Notes: a model not told the origin generated them from the letters alone. A stretch of 64,000 nucleotides of DNA from Azospirillum oleiclasticum (GCF_013423485.1 NZ_JABFFR010000001.1:372001-436000); one strand, 5' to 3'; positions 46,063-54,850 are shown, counted from the stretch's first letter. Numbers and translations are program-made.

Positions 46063-46608
46063 ATGGATACGATCAACCGGCCCGTCGTCGGCGAGACCGC
46101 CGAGGAGGCGCGTCAGGCCTACCGTCATCCGCAGCCGGCGGAATCGCCGCCGGATCTCGTGATCCCGATGGCGGTGCCGGAGGACGAGCGGCTGTGGGTT
46201 CCGCAGCAACCCAACGTCTGGCTGCGTCCGCTCTGCCTGTCGGCGACCCGCGGCTACTGGGTCAATCTGCTGCGCGTGCGCAAGTCGGGCGTGCTGTCGC
46301 GCCACCGCCACCCACAGCCCGTCCACGCCTATGTCATCAAGGGCCGCTGGCGCTACCTGGAGCACGACTGGGAAGCGGTCGCCGGCGCCTATGTGTACGA
46401 GCCGCCGGGCCAGACCCACACGTTGGTGGTGGACGAGGGGGTGGAGGAGATGATCACCCTGTTCCAGGTGAACGGCGCGATGATCTACGTCGATCCGGAC
46501 GGCCGCACCATGGGCTACGAGGACGTGTTCACGAAGATCGACATGTGCCGGCGCCACTACAGCGCGATCGGGCTCGGCGAAGGCTTCGTCGACCAGTTCA
46601 TCCGGTAG
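46063..46608 (+). CDS. Cupin dioxygenase, 2,4'-dihydroxyacetophenone dioxygenase family
   Basis: This 181-residue single-domain cupin has probable iron ligands H81 and H83 (SRHRHPQPV), E100 and H119 (PPGQTHTL). The phrases YWVNLLRVRKSGVLSRHRH, WRYLEHDWEAVAGAYVYEPP and DPDGRTMGYEDVFTK fit the family of 2,4'-dihydroxyacetophenone dioxygenase. That enzyme cleaves the bond between the two side-chain carbons of an aryl hydroxyketone, releasing formate. It is therefore a candidate C-C bond-cleaving enzyme of the island. The actual substrate is unknown. GGGAGGACAGC precedes the ATG. Confidence 0.83.
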   Translation: MDTINRPVVGETAEEARQAYRHPQPAESPPDLVIPMAVPEDERLWVPQQPNVWLRPLCLSATRGYWVNLLRVRKSGVLSRHRHPQPVHAYVIKGRWRYLEHDWEAVAGAYVYEPPGQTHTLVVDEGVEEMITLFQVNGAMIYVDPDGRTMGYEDVFTKIDMCRRHYSAIGLGEGFVDQFIR

Positions 46609-46614
46609 GTCGCC

Positions 46615-47313
46615 ATGCAGCAACTGGGGCAGGTCGGTCACGAGAACCTGTCGGCGCAGGTGTACCGCCGGCTGCGCACCGCGCTGCTCGACGGCCAGTT
46701 GGAGCCCGGCGAGCGGCTGCGCATCGCTGAGCTCGCCAAGTCGCTCGGCACCAGCATCACCCCGGTGCGCGAGGCGATCTTCCGGCTGGTCAGCGAGCAG
46801 GCGCTGGAGATCAAGGCGTCGACGGCGGTCTATGTGCCGATCATGGACGCCGCCCAGATCGACGAGATACTCACCATGCGCATCCTTCTCGAAGGAGCGG
46901 CGGCCGAACGGGCCGCCACGCGCATCTCGCCCGCGGGCATCGAGGAACTGGCGCGCATCCAGGAGGAGTTCATCGCGTCCTACACGGAGGACCCCTACCG
47001 CACCAGCCTCAAGAACCGCGAGTTCCATTTCGCCCTGATGCGGGCCGCGGAGATGCCGCTGTTGCAGGCGACGGTGGAGAGCTTCTGGGTGAAGATGGGC
47101 GGGATCATCCGCATCTTCCTGACCCGCGTGCCCAAGGTGGACCTGTCCCGCCACGGCCACGGTCATTTCGACGTGCTGGACGGCCTGCGCCGCCGCGACG
47201 GACAGGCGACGCGCGAGGCCATCCAGAGGGACCTCGCCGGGGCGAGGATCATGGTCGATCTGGTGCGGGAGTGGGAGGCGGAACGGGCCGGGCGCACGGC
47301 GGCACGTGCCTGA
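46615..47313 (+). CDS. GntR-family transcriptional regulator, FCD subfamily
   Basis: This 232-residue regulator has a winged helix (about 12-77: LSAQVYRRLRTALLDGQLEPG, then SITPVREAIFRLVSEQAL). Its FCD domain contains KNREFHFALMRAAEMP and HGHFDVLDGLRRRD. The usual aspartate before the first FCD histidine is an asparagine, and the third histidine is not evident (QRDLAGARIMV), so metal and effector binding may be altered. It lies 6 bp after the cupin gene. It is one of two candidates to bind the shared heptamer operators. Confidence 0.92.
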   Translation: MQQLGQVGHENLSAQVYRRLRTALLDGQLEPGERLRIAELAKSLGTSITPVREAIFRLVSEQALEIKASTAVYVPIMDAAQIDEILTMRILLEGAAAERAATRISPAGIEELARIQEEFIASYTEDPYRTSLKNREFHFALMRAAEMPLLQATVESFWVKMGGIIRIFLTRVPKVDLSRHGHGHFDVLDGLRRRDGQATREAIQRDLAGARIMVDLVREWEAERAGRTAARA

Positions 47314-47346
47314 CGGGTGCGCACAACAAGAAAGCGGGAGGAAACC

Positions 47347-48867
47347 ATGACGGGTGCCTTGCTGGACCTGCGGCTCGCCCTGCTGCGCGGGGAGACGCCG
47401 TGCCCCCTCGACCTTACGGACATCGGCCGGCCGCACCGGCTGCGGCTCCAACTGCAGACCAAGTCCGCGCTGTCCGACCGGCTGGCCGTGAACCTGCTGG
47501 GCTTCATCGCCTCGGGGCGGCTCGGGCCGGGGGCGCGCCTGCCGCCCGAGCGGCGTATCGCCGACGCCATCCAGGCGAGCCGGGTCAGCGTCCGCGCGGC
47601 GCTCGACCGGCTGAAGGGCAACGGCTATCTGGAGGCGGTGCAGGGCTCGGGAACACGGGTGGTGCCGAGCGTGGAGACCCTCTCCGACCTGCGCGCGGCC
47701 AACCGGGAGAATCTGGCCGACCTCGCCGAATTCCGGGAGTTCCTGGACGGCTGGCTGGTCACCCGCGCGCTGGAAACGGCGTCGGACGACCGGCTTGCCG
47801 ACATCGTCGGCGCGGTCGCCATGGCCTCCACCACCTCGGCCGCCGGCTTCGCCCGCGACGAGACGCTGCTGCGCCTGCTGCTGGCGGACACCGCGCGCAG
47901 CCCGGTGCTGCAGGCGCTGGTGCACCACCTCGCGCGCAGCCTCGGCAGCCATTTCACCGCGGTCTTCGAGCTGTGCGGCCGTCCCGACGACGGTGCGGCG
48001 CTGCGGCGGGCCAACCGGGAACTTGCGGAGGCGCTGGCGGCGCGCGACGCGGGGGCGGCGATCCGCATCCTGAACGCACGGCTGGCCGGCGGGGCCGAAG
48101 CGGCGGATGCCGCCTTTCCGCCGGCGGTCAGCGAGGACGACCTCCTGAACGACCTCGCCAGTGTCCAGCCGCACCCCGAGCATCTCCGCGACCGGCTGGC
48201 GCGCGAGATCGCGGCATTGGTGGGCAGCGGTGAGCTCAAGGATGGCGACCGGCTGCTCAGCGAGCGCCGCCTGGCCGACCTGTTCGGGGTCAGCCGCGTG
48301 TCGGTGCGCGACGCGCTGGCCGCGCTGAAGGACCGCGGCCTGATCACCGCCGACGAGCGCAACGGCACCCGTGCCCGGGCGGAGGGGGAGGGGGCCGGCC
48401 TTGCCGAACGGCTGGGCGCGCTGGCCGCGGAGAGCCTGACCAACTTCCGCGACCTCTGCGAGATCCGTCACTATCTGGAAGGCTGGGCGGCGCGGCGGGC
48501 GGCTCTGCGCGGATCGCCGGGCGACCGTGCCGACCTGCGCTGCATCCTGGCGGAGATGCGGCGCCCGATCGCCGACCCGCGGCGCAAGATCGAGCTGGAC
48601 CTGCGCCTTCACCTCACCATCGCCCGCGCCGCCGGCAGCGCCGTGCACCTCTACGTCACCGAGGTGCTGCGGCAGGCGGTGAAGGCCTATTTCGACTATT
48701 CGCTGAGCAACCCCGCCATCGCCGGCGGGCGCGACGCGCTTCTGCTGGACCAGCACGCCGACATCGTCGACGGCATCATGGCCCGCGACGCCGCCGCGGC
48801 GGAACGGGCCATGCGCGCCCACTGCCAGGGCTTCCGCGACCGCTACCAGGCGGTGAGCGGCCGCTGA
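47347..48867 (+). CDS. Tandem GntR regulator: two wHTH-FCD units in one polypeptide
   Basis: This 506-residue protein is about twice the usual FCD-GntR size. Unit 1 has a winged helix at about 44-108 (LPPERRIADAIQASRVSVRA) and an FCD-like domain at 120-250. Unit 2 repeats this, with a wHTH at 280-345 (LLSERRLADLFGVSRVSVRD) and FCD at 365-500. Unit 2 keeps the FCD metal residues D418, H422, H470 and H492. In unit 1 the aligned positions are D171, L175, N223 and R245, so that half has probably lost effector-metal binding. The frame is uninterrupted. The ATG at 47347 follows GGGAGGAAA. Confidence 0.9.
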   Translation: MTGALLDLRLALLRGETPCPLDLTDIGRPHRLRLQLQTKSALSDRLAVNLLGFIASGRLGPGARLPPERRIADAIQASRVSVRAALDRLKGNGYLEAVQGSGTRVVPSVETLSDLRAANRENLADLAEFREFLDGWLVTRALETASDDRLADIVGAVAMASTTSAAGFARDETLLRLLLADTARSPVLQALVHHLARSLGSHFTAVFELCGRPDDGAALRRANRELAEALAARDAGAAIRILNARLAGGAEAADAAFPPAVSEDDLLNDLASVQPHPEHLRDRLAREIAALVGSGELKDGDRLLSERRLADLFGVSRVSVRDALAALKDRGLITADERNGTRARAEGEGAGLAERLGALAAESLTNFRDLCEIRHYLEGWAARRAALRGSPGDRADLRCILAEMRRPIADPRRKIELDLRLHLTIARAAGSAVHLYVTEVLRQAVKAYFDYSLSNPAIAGGRDALLLDQHADIVDGIMARDAAAAERAMRAHCQGFRDRYQAVSGR

Positions 48868-48876
48868 GCCTGGAGG

Positions 48877-49683
48877 TTACCGGCCTCGGAACACCGGCTT
48901 GCGCTTGTCGCGGAAGGCGGTGACCGCCTCCTGGTGGTCGGCGGTGCGGTTCGACTGCGCCTCGTAAGAGACGCTGGCGTCCATGATCGCGTGGACGATG
49001 CGCTTCAGCTCCAGGTTGGTGACCGTCTTCGACCAACGGATCGCCTTGGTGGCGCCGTTCAGCAGCTTGGACGTGAAGGCATCCACCGCCGCGTCCAGCT
49101 CCGCCGCCGGCACCGCGTGGTTGATCAGCCCGATCTCCGCCGCCTTGCGGGCCGGCAAAAGCTCGCCGGTCATCAGGTATTCCTTGGCGCGGTGGAAGCC
49201 GATGAGCTGGGGCCAGATGGCCGGCCCGCCGTCCCCGGCGACGAAGCCGATGGACACGTGCGGGTCGCCGATCTTGGCGTCCTCCGACGCGAACACCACG
49301 TCGCAGAACAGGGCCAGCGTCGCCCCCAGCCCGGTGGCGTGGCCGTTCACCTTGGCGATCAGCGGCTTTTCGAGGTCGAGCATGGAGAAGACGATGCGCT
49401 TCGCCTCCCGCGCCGTCTGCTCGAACATTTCCGGCGTGTCGATGGCGTCTTGCATCCAGGGGATGTCGCCGCCGGCCGAGAAGGCGCGGCCGGCGCCGGT
49501 CAGCACGATCACGTCGCTGTCGGGGTCCGACGCCACGTCGTAGAAGACATGCGCCAGCTCCTCGTGCAGCAGGGCGTCGGCCGCGTTCAGCGACGCCGGG
49601 CGGTTCATCACGATGGTCAGAAGCCGGCCGGACCGTTCGATCCGCAGGGTCTCGTACCGCTCTTCCAGGGGAAAGCTGCGCAT
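48877..49683 (-). CDS. Enoyl-CoA hydratase/isomerase family protein
   Basis: This 268-residue crotonase-fold enzyme has oxyanion-hole segments AFSAGGDIPWM and NGHATGLGATLALFCDVVFAS, followed by IGDPHVSIGFVAGDGGPAIWP. The aspartate in AGDGG resembles isomerase-type members. It ends a minus-strand operon with an oxidoreductase and two acyl-CoA dehydrogenases. The substrate CoA ester is probably produced by the ligase encoded divergently at 53213. It converges on the tandem regulator with a 9-bp gap. Confidence 0.88.
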   Translation of the reverse strand: MRSFPLEERYETLRIERSGRLLTIVMNRPASLNAADALLHEELAHVFYDVASDPDSDVIVLTGAGRAFSAGGDIPWMQDAIDTPEMFEQTAREAKRIVFSMLDLEKPLIAKVNGHATGLGATLALFCDVVFASEDAKIGDPHVSIGFVAGDGGPAIWPQLIGFHRAKEYLMTGELLPARKAAEIGLINHAVPAAELDAAVDAFTSKLLNGATKAIRWSKTVTNLELKRIVHAIMDASVSYEAQSNRTADHQEAVTAFRDKRKPVFRGR

Positions 49684-49712
49684 TCCGGGGCTCCAGTGTG
49701 GACGACGGGCGG

Positions 49713-50777
49713 TCAGCCCGCGGCGAGGTGGTGAAGGTGGTGGTCGGCGGTGCCGAACAGGGCGGCGGCGGTCTGGAGCCGCTTGAAGACGTGGCCGATC
49801 GGGTATTCCTCGGCCATACCCATGCCGCCAGTGACCTGGATGCAGCGCGACACCGCGGCGAGGCCCTGGCGACCCAGGAAGATCTTGGCGGCGGCGGCGG
49901 CGCGGCGGCGCTCCACCGGATCGCCGTCGAGCGCCGCACCCAGCCACAGCAGCAGGGAGGCGAGCCCCTCCATCTCGCAGTAGCTGTCGGCCATCAGGTG
50001 CTGCACCGCCTGGAAGGAGGCGAGCGGCTGGCCGAACTGGCGGCGCTCGCGCAGATAGACGGTGGTGCGGTCGATGCCCGCCGCCAGCGCGCCCAGCGCG
50101 TCGGCGACGGTGCCGGCGATGGCGAGATCGGCCGCCTCCGCCGCCAACCGGGCGGCGGCGTCGCCGGTGGCGACCAGCGCCTCGTCCGGAACCGGCACGC
50201 CATCGAACCGCAGGACCGACGCCGCGCGCCCGTCGATCAGCCGCAACTCCTGCCGCAAGGCGGGGGTCGCGGCGGCGTCCAGGCACGACAGGGCGCCGTC
50301 GGCCACGACCAGCCAGTGGGTCGCCTCGGCGGCGCCGACGGCCAGCGCGCTGGTGCCGTCGAGCCTCCCCGCCGCAACGCGCAGCGGCGCACCGCGGTCG
50401 GAGCCGGTGACCAGGGCGAAGCGGACATCCCCCGCCGCGGCCCCGTCCAGCAGGGATGCGAGCGCCGGGCTGTCCGACCCGGCGGCGAGCCGCGGGGCAA
50501 TCAGCAGCGTGGTCATGACGGGAGCGTCGAGCATGACACGCCCGGCCTCCTGAAGGATCAGCAGGCAGCGGTGCGCGTCGGCGCCGAGCCCGCCCAGCTC
50601 CTCCGGCACGGCCATGGCGAACCAGCCGAGCTCGGCCAGCTCGCGCCACGTCGCGGCGGGGTCGCCGGCCGCGCGGCGGGCGGCGGGCTCCTTCCAGGGA
50701 TGCCGCTCCTCCAGAAAGCGCCGCGCGCTGTCGCGCAGCAGCCGGTCCTCCGCGAGCGTCTCGTCGGAACGTCGCAT
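49713..50777 (-). CDS. Acyl-CoA dehydrogenase family protein, smaller subunit-like
   Basis: This 354-residue protein has the acyl-CoA dehydrogenase fold (WRELAELGWFAMAVPEELGGLG; YLRERRQFGQPLASFQAVQH) but is shorter and more diverged than its neighbour. The C-terminal segment reads LFGTADHHLHHL, without the glutamate of the YEGT motif that serves as base in medium-chain enzymes. Adjacent pairs of unequal acyl-CoA dehydrogenases often form mixed tetramers in steroid and aromatic side-chain degradation. I infer the same here. It is separated from the next subunit gene by 10 bp. Confidence 0.88.
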   Translation of the reverse strand: MRRSDETLAEDRLLRDSARRFLEERHPWKEPAARRAAGDPAATWRELAELGWFAMAVPEELGGLGADAHRCLLILQEAGRVMLDAPVMTTLLIAPRLAAGSDSPALASLLDGAAAGDVRFALVTGSDRGAPLRVAAGRLDGTSALAVGAAEATHWLVVADGALSCLDAAATPALRQELRLIDGRAASVLRFDGVPVPDEALVATGDAAARLAAEAADLAIAGTVADALGALAAGIDRTTVYLRERRQFGQPLASFQAVQHLMADSYCEMEGLASLLLWLGAALDGDPVERRRAAAAAKIFLGRQGLAAVSRCIQVTGGMGMAEEYPIGHVFKRLQTAAALFGTADHHLHHLAAG

Positions 50778-50787
50778 GGTTCTTCCC

Positions 50788-51966
50788 CTAGAGCCCGAGC
50801 ACGGTGCGGGCGATGATGGTCTTCTGGATTTCGTTGGTGCCGGCGTAGATGGTCACCACCCGGCGGAACAGGTGCCGCTCCGTCCAGCCGCGGCGTTCCC
50901 CGGCGTCGGGGTCGGACCCGTCCTCCGTGATGTGGATGCCGTCCTCCCCCATCACGTCCATGGCGAGATCGCTGATGGATTGCTGGAGGCGGGAGCCGAT
51001 CACCTTGACGATGGACGCCTCCGGCCCCGGCTCACGGCCCTGGGTCTGGTCGGCGAGGATGCGCAGGATGGTCGCCTCCAGCGCTGACAGCTCCACCTCC
51101 AGCCCGGCGACGCGCTGCCGGATGCCGGGCAGGTCGGCGATGACGCCGCCGCCGGGGGCGGGGGTGCGGGCGGCCAGCGCCTTCAGCCGGGTGAACTCGC
51201 GGCGGGAGCGGTGGACCTGGGCGTTGTTGATCCGCTCGTGCCCCAGCAGGAACTTCGCGTAGGTCCAGCCCTTGTCCAGCTCGCCGACCAGCGCGTCGTC
51301 GGGCACCCGCACCTCGTCGAGGAACACGGTGTTGACGCTGTGTGCGCCGTCGATGGTGATCACCGGGTGCACGGACACGCCGGGCGCCTTCATGTCCAGG
51401 ATGAACAGGGACAGGCCCGCCTGCGGCTTGACCGCGCTGTTGGTGCGGGCGAGGCAGATCATCAGGTCGGCGAAATGGCCTTCCGTCGTCCACGCCTTCT
51501 GCCCCTGAATGACCCAACCACCATCCACCTTGCGCGCGGTGGTGCGCAGGGAGGCGAGGTCGGAGCCGGCGTCCGCCTCCGAATAGCCCTGGCACCAGAA
51601 CTCCGCGCCAGAGCGGATCGTCGGCAGGTAGCGGGCCTTCTGCGCCTCCGACCCGAAGGTGTAGAGCGTCGGCCCCACCAGATAGACGCCGAACACGCTG
51701 AGCGGCGGGGCGTCGGCGTCCGCGCATTCGGATTCGAAGATGAAGCGCTGGATCGGCGTCCAGCCGGTGCCGCCATGCGCCGCCGGCCAATGGTGCGCGG
51801 CCCAGCCGCGCTCGTCGAGGATGCGGTTCCAGCGCGCCATGTCCTCGCGCGACAGATGGATGCCGGCCCGCGTCTTCTCGGCGAGGTCGGCGGGCAGCAT
51901 CGCGCGGATGGACGCCCGGACATGGCGGCGGAAGGCCTTTTCGTCGTCGGTGAAGAGGGAGTCCAT
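50788..51966 (-). CDS. Acyl-CoA dehydrogenase, larger subunit-like
   Basis: This 392-residue flavoenzyme has QGYSEADAGSDLASLRTTA (flavin and substrate loop), VIQGQKAWTTEG, and DGSDPDAGERRGWTERHL. The C-terminal block TIYAGTNEIQKTIIARTVLGL has alanine where some members have catalytic glutamate. In this subfamily the base usually lies elsewhere, and I could not locate it with certainty. It probably pairs with the 354-residue partner. It would introduce a double bond into a CoA-activated acid. Confidence 0.9.
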   Translation of the reverse strand: MDSLFTDDEKAFRRHVRASIRAMLPADLAEKTRAGIHLSREDMARWNRILDERGWAAHHWPAAHGGTGWTPIQRFIFESECADADAPPLSVFGVYLVGPTLYTFGSEAQKARYLPTIRSGAEFWCQGYSEADAGSDLASLRTTARKVDGGWVIQGQKAWTTEGHFADLMICLARTNSAVKPQAGLSLFILDMKAPGVSVHPVITIDGAHSVNTVFLDEVRVPDDALVGELDKGWTYAKFLLGHERINNAQVHRSRREFTRLKALAARTPAPGGGVIADLPGIRQRVAGLEVELSALEATILRILADQTQGREPGPEASIVKVIGSRLQQSISDLAMDVMGEDGIHITEDGSDPDAGERRGWTERHLFRRVVTIYAGTNEIQKTIIARTVLGL

Positions 51967-52068
51967 GACCTGTTCCGAAGCTGACTGTTCGTTGGGTGAG
52001 CATTGGCGGAGGGGCGGCAGCCCGGCAAGCGGCGGTCTGGCTTCGCCGCCAGACCAATCGCCAATGGT

Positions 52069-53052
52069 TCAGGGCAGGAGCACCAGCGCCCCGGTGGTCT
52101 GCCCGGCCTCCAACCGGCGGTGTGCCTCGGCGGCGTCGGCCAGCGGGAGCCGCGTCCCGATCTCCGGCCGGACCCGGCCCGACGTGACCATGGCGAACAG
52201 GCTGTCGGCGCCCGCCTGGAGGTCGGGCAGGGTGCGCAGGTGGGCGAAGACGCCGGGCACGGCGACCGACAGCGACCGCTGCGGCCCCAGGGCGGCGAGC
52301 GGCACCGCGCCCAGCGGCTCGCCGACCTGTCCGAGATTGACCGCGGTCCCGAACGGCTTCAGGCAGTCCAGCGAGCGCGTCAGCACATCGCCGCCCATGC
52401 CCTCGTAGACCGCATCGACGCCGGCGCCGTCGGTCAGCCGCTTCGTCTCCGCCACGAAATCCTGCTGCCGGTGGACGATCACCGCGTCGCAGCCGACGCG
52501 CGTGGCGGCCTCGATCTTGGCTTCCGACCCCACCGTGCCGATGACGCGCGCGCCGAGCGCCGACGCCCACTGGCAGAGCAGGCTGCCCAGCCCGCCCGCG
52601 GCGGCGTGGACCAGCACCGTGTCGCCGGCCGCCAGCGGCCGGACACGGGTGACCAGCATATGCACGGTCATGCCCTTCAGCATGATCGCCGCCGCCTGGT
52701 CGAAGGGCAGGGCGTCGGGAATGCGGACGAGGCCGCGGGCCGGCATCAACCGGGCGCTGGCGTAGGCGCCGATGGGCGGGCCGGCATAGGCGACGCGGTC
52801 GCCGGGGGCGAAGCGTTCGACATCGGGGCCGACCGCCTCGACCACCCCCGCGGCCTCCACCCCCACGGCACCCGGCAGGGCGGGGATGGGGAAGACGCCC
52901 TTGCGGTGGTAGACGTCGATGAAGTTGATGCCGACGGCGTGCTGCCGGACCAGAACCTGACCCGGTCCCGGCGCACCGATGGTCACCTCTTCCATTTCCA
53001 TGGCCTCCGGACCGCCATAGGCGCGGATCCTCATCTCCTGGGCCTTGAACAT
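52069..53052 (-). CDS. NADPH:quinone oxidoreductase-like (zeta-crystallin type) dehydrogenase
   Basis: This 327-residue medium-chain reductase of the quinone oxidoreductase branch has VRQHAVGINFIDVYHRKG, PGAVGVEAAGVVEAVG, the NADP-binding VLVHAAAGGLGSLLCQWA and a typical C-terminus. No catalytic or structural zinc cysteines are present, which fits this branch. It reduces quinones or conjugated enoyl/enone compounds. Which applies is unknown. It is the first gene of the minus operon and diverges from the CoA ligase gene. An upstream in-frame start overlaps that promoter region and was rejected. Confidence 0.9.
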   Translation of the reverse strand: MFKAQEMRIRAYGGPEAMEMEEVTIGAPGPGQVLVRQHAVGINFIDVYHRKGVFPIPALPGAVGVEAAGVVEAVGPDVERFAPGDRVAYAGPPIGAYASARLMPARGLVRIPDALPFDQAAAIMLKGMTVHMLVTRVRPLAAGDTVLVHAAAGGLGSLLCQWASALGARVIGTVGSEAKIEAATRVGCDAVIVHRQQDFVAETKRLTDGAGVDAVYEGMGGDVLTRSLDCLKPFGTAVNLGQVGEPLGAVPLAALGPQRSLSVAVPGVFAHLRTLPDLQAGADSLFAMVTSGRVRPEIGTRLPLADAAEAHRRLEAGQTTGALVLLP

Positions 53053-53120
53053 CGCGTTTCCTCCCCTTCGCTTGGCACGCGAAAGGTCCCGGCGGGGGCT
53101 CTTTGGCGCAAGACGTTCAT

Positions 53121-53194
53121 TGGTCTGCACAAGAGACCACCCACCCCCTCGCAAGAGGACGGGCTTCCGGCCAGAAAGGTTCGTGCAACGAACC
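53121..53194. promoter_or_regulatory. Two inverted repeats in the oxidoreductase / ligase divergent promoter
   Basis: TGGTCT and AGACCA (53121-53126, 53134-53139) are spaced by 7 bases. GGTTCG and CGAACC (53178-53183, 53189-53194) are spaced by 5. Both lie in the 160-bp gap between the divergent genes and are candidate operators. They do not resemble the heptamer operator of this island. Confidence 0.4.
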
Positions 53195-53212
53195 GAACCG
53201 CCCCGGCCGCCG

Positions 53213-54787
53213 ATGTCCGACACTCCCCCCGACCTTCTCCTGCTCACGGTTCCGCAACTGCTGGAGCGCCGCGCCGCGGAGACGCCGCACCGGATCGCCC
53301 TGTCGGCGCAGTCCCGCGGCGGCTGGCGGGACCGGCTGAGCTACGCCCAGCTTGTCGAGCGGATGAACGCCATGGCGCGGGGGTTCGCCCGGCTGGACCT
53401 GCGCGAGGGCGACCGCATCGGTGTGCTGCTGACCAACGACGCCGGGCGCGAATGCATCCTCACCGCGCTGGGCGCCCTGCGGTTGGGCGCGGCGGTGGCG
53501 CCGCTGAACACCCGCTCGTCGGACGAGGAGCTGGGCCACGCGCTGGCGCTGGTGGAGCCGGCCGCCGTGGTGACGACGACCGCGTCGGCCGCGCGGATCG
53601 CCGCGCTGTGGCCGGCGGCGCGGCTTTTTCTGGTCGATGCCGGGACGGATGCGCCGGCCGGTGCCGTGCGTTGGCCCGAGCCGGTGGAGGAGGCGGCCGG
53701 CGCGCCGCCGCCGGTCGCCGATGATCCCGACCGGCTGACCTGCCTGCTGTTCACCTCCGGCACCACCGCGCGGTCGAAGGCGGTGATGCACACCCACCGC
53801 ACGATGATCGGGGCGGGGCTGTGCTGCGGCACCGCGCTGGGGCTGGGGCCGGGCGACCTGTACCAGGGCGGTTGGCCCTTCTTCACCAGCTCCGGCCTCA
53901 ACCTCGGCTGCATGGCGAGCTGGACGACGGGGGCCGGGCTGGTCTTCGAGGGCGTGCTGGACAACGCCGGGCGGCTGCGGCTGATCGCGGCGGAGCGGAG
54001 CACCTTCTACCACGGCGTCCCGTCGGTCGTGCATTTCATGATCGAGGAGTACGCGCGTGGCCAATACGATGTCGCCAGCCTGCGCCGCGTCGGTTATGGC
54101 GGGTCGGCCATGCCGGCGGAGGTGATCCAGCGCCTTGGGGAGCGCTGGCCGCGGGTCGAGCCGGTCCAGATCTACGGCATGACGGAGAGCGGCCCCGCCG
54201 GAACCGTGCTGCCGCCGGAGGACCGCTGGCGCAAATACGGCTCCATCGGCGTGCCCATGCCCTGGTGTGCGGTCTCCATCCTGGACGAGGCGGGCTTCGC
54301 GCTCGGCCCCGGCGAGACGGGGGAGATCGCCATCCATGGCCCCGGCGTGTCGCCCGGCTATTTCCGCAACCCGGAGGCGACGGCCGCGGCCTTCGTCGGT
54401 GGTGCCATCCGCACCGGCGATGTCGGCCATCTCGACGAGGACGGCTATCTGTTCTTCACCGACCGGCGGAAGGACATCATCAACCGCGGCGGTCTGAAGA
54501 TCGCGTCGGTCGCCGTGGAGCATGTGCTCTACCAGCATCCGGCGGTGCGCGAGGCCGCCGTGGTCGCGGTGCCGCACCGGGATTTGGGCGAGGACGTCGC
54601 CGCCTGCATCGTGCCGCCGCCGGGCGTCAGCCCGGATCTGTCGGACATCGCCGCCTTCTGCGCCGGCCGGCTGGCCGATTACGAACGGCCCCGCCGCTGG
54701 CTCGTGCTGGACGAACTGCCGAAGAACCCCATGGGGAAGGTCCTGAAGACCGAGCTTCGGGCCCTCCTGGAGCGCGGTGCGGGGTAA
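53213..54787 (+). CDS. AMP-dependent acyl-CoA synthetase/ligase
   Basis: This 524-residue adenylate-forming ligase has a phosphate-binding loop LLFTSGTTARSKAVMHTH (a variant of TSGTTGxPKG). Other motifs are YGMTESGPAG, the RTGDVGHLDEDGYLFFTDRR hinge region and the C-terminal NPMGKVLK catalytic lysine. It activates a carboxylic acid as its CoA thioester, probably feeding the divergent acyl-CoA dehydrogenase and hydratase genes. The ATG at 53213 was chosen because the longer frame to 53045 would overlap the divergent promoter. Acid specificity is unknown. Confidence 0.92.
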   Translation: MSDTPPDLLLLTVPQLLERRAAETPHRIALSAQSRGGWRDRLSYAQLVERMNAMARGFARLDLREGDRIGVLLTNDAGRECILTALGALRLGAAVAPLNTRSSDEELGHALALVEPAAVVTTTASAARIAALWPAARLFLVDAGTDAPAGAVRWPEPVEEAAGAPPPVADDPDRLTCLLFTSGTTARSKAVMHTHRTMIGAGLCCGTALGLGPGDLYQGGWPFFTSSGLNLGCMASWTTGAGLVFEGVLDNAGRLRLIAAERSTFYHGVPSVVHFMIEEYARGQYDVASLRRVGYGGSAMPAEVIQRLGERWPRVEPVQIYGMTESGPAGTVLPPEDRWRKYGSIGVPMPWCAVSILDEAGFALGPGETGEIAIHGPGVSPGYFRNPEATAAAFVGGAIRTGDVGHLDEDGYLFFTDRRKDIINRGGLKIASVAVEHVLYQHPAVREAAVVAVPHRDLGEDVAACIVPPPGVSPDLSDIAAFCAGRLADYERPRRWLVLDELPKNPMGKVLKTELRALLERGAG

Positions 54788-54821
54788 CGCTTGAAACGCT
54801 GATCGTTCGCATGACGGATGC

Positions 54822-54850
54822 TTGACATACGAACGTTCTCCGTACATGAT
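54822..54850 (+). promoter_or_regulatory. Sigma-70-type promoter of the second importer operon
   Basis: A perfect TTGACA (54822-54827) is followed after 17 bases by CATGAT (54845-54850). The operator repeats overlap the -10 element, which fits repression by a bound GntR protein. The first coding start lies about 33 bp further downstream. Confidence 0.6.

Noticed and set aside
45160..48822. 1220-codon open frame on the minus strand opposite the regulator operon
   Set aside because: It overlaps four recognisable genes and its translation is repetitive, histidine- and arginine-rich shadow sequence.
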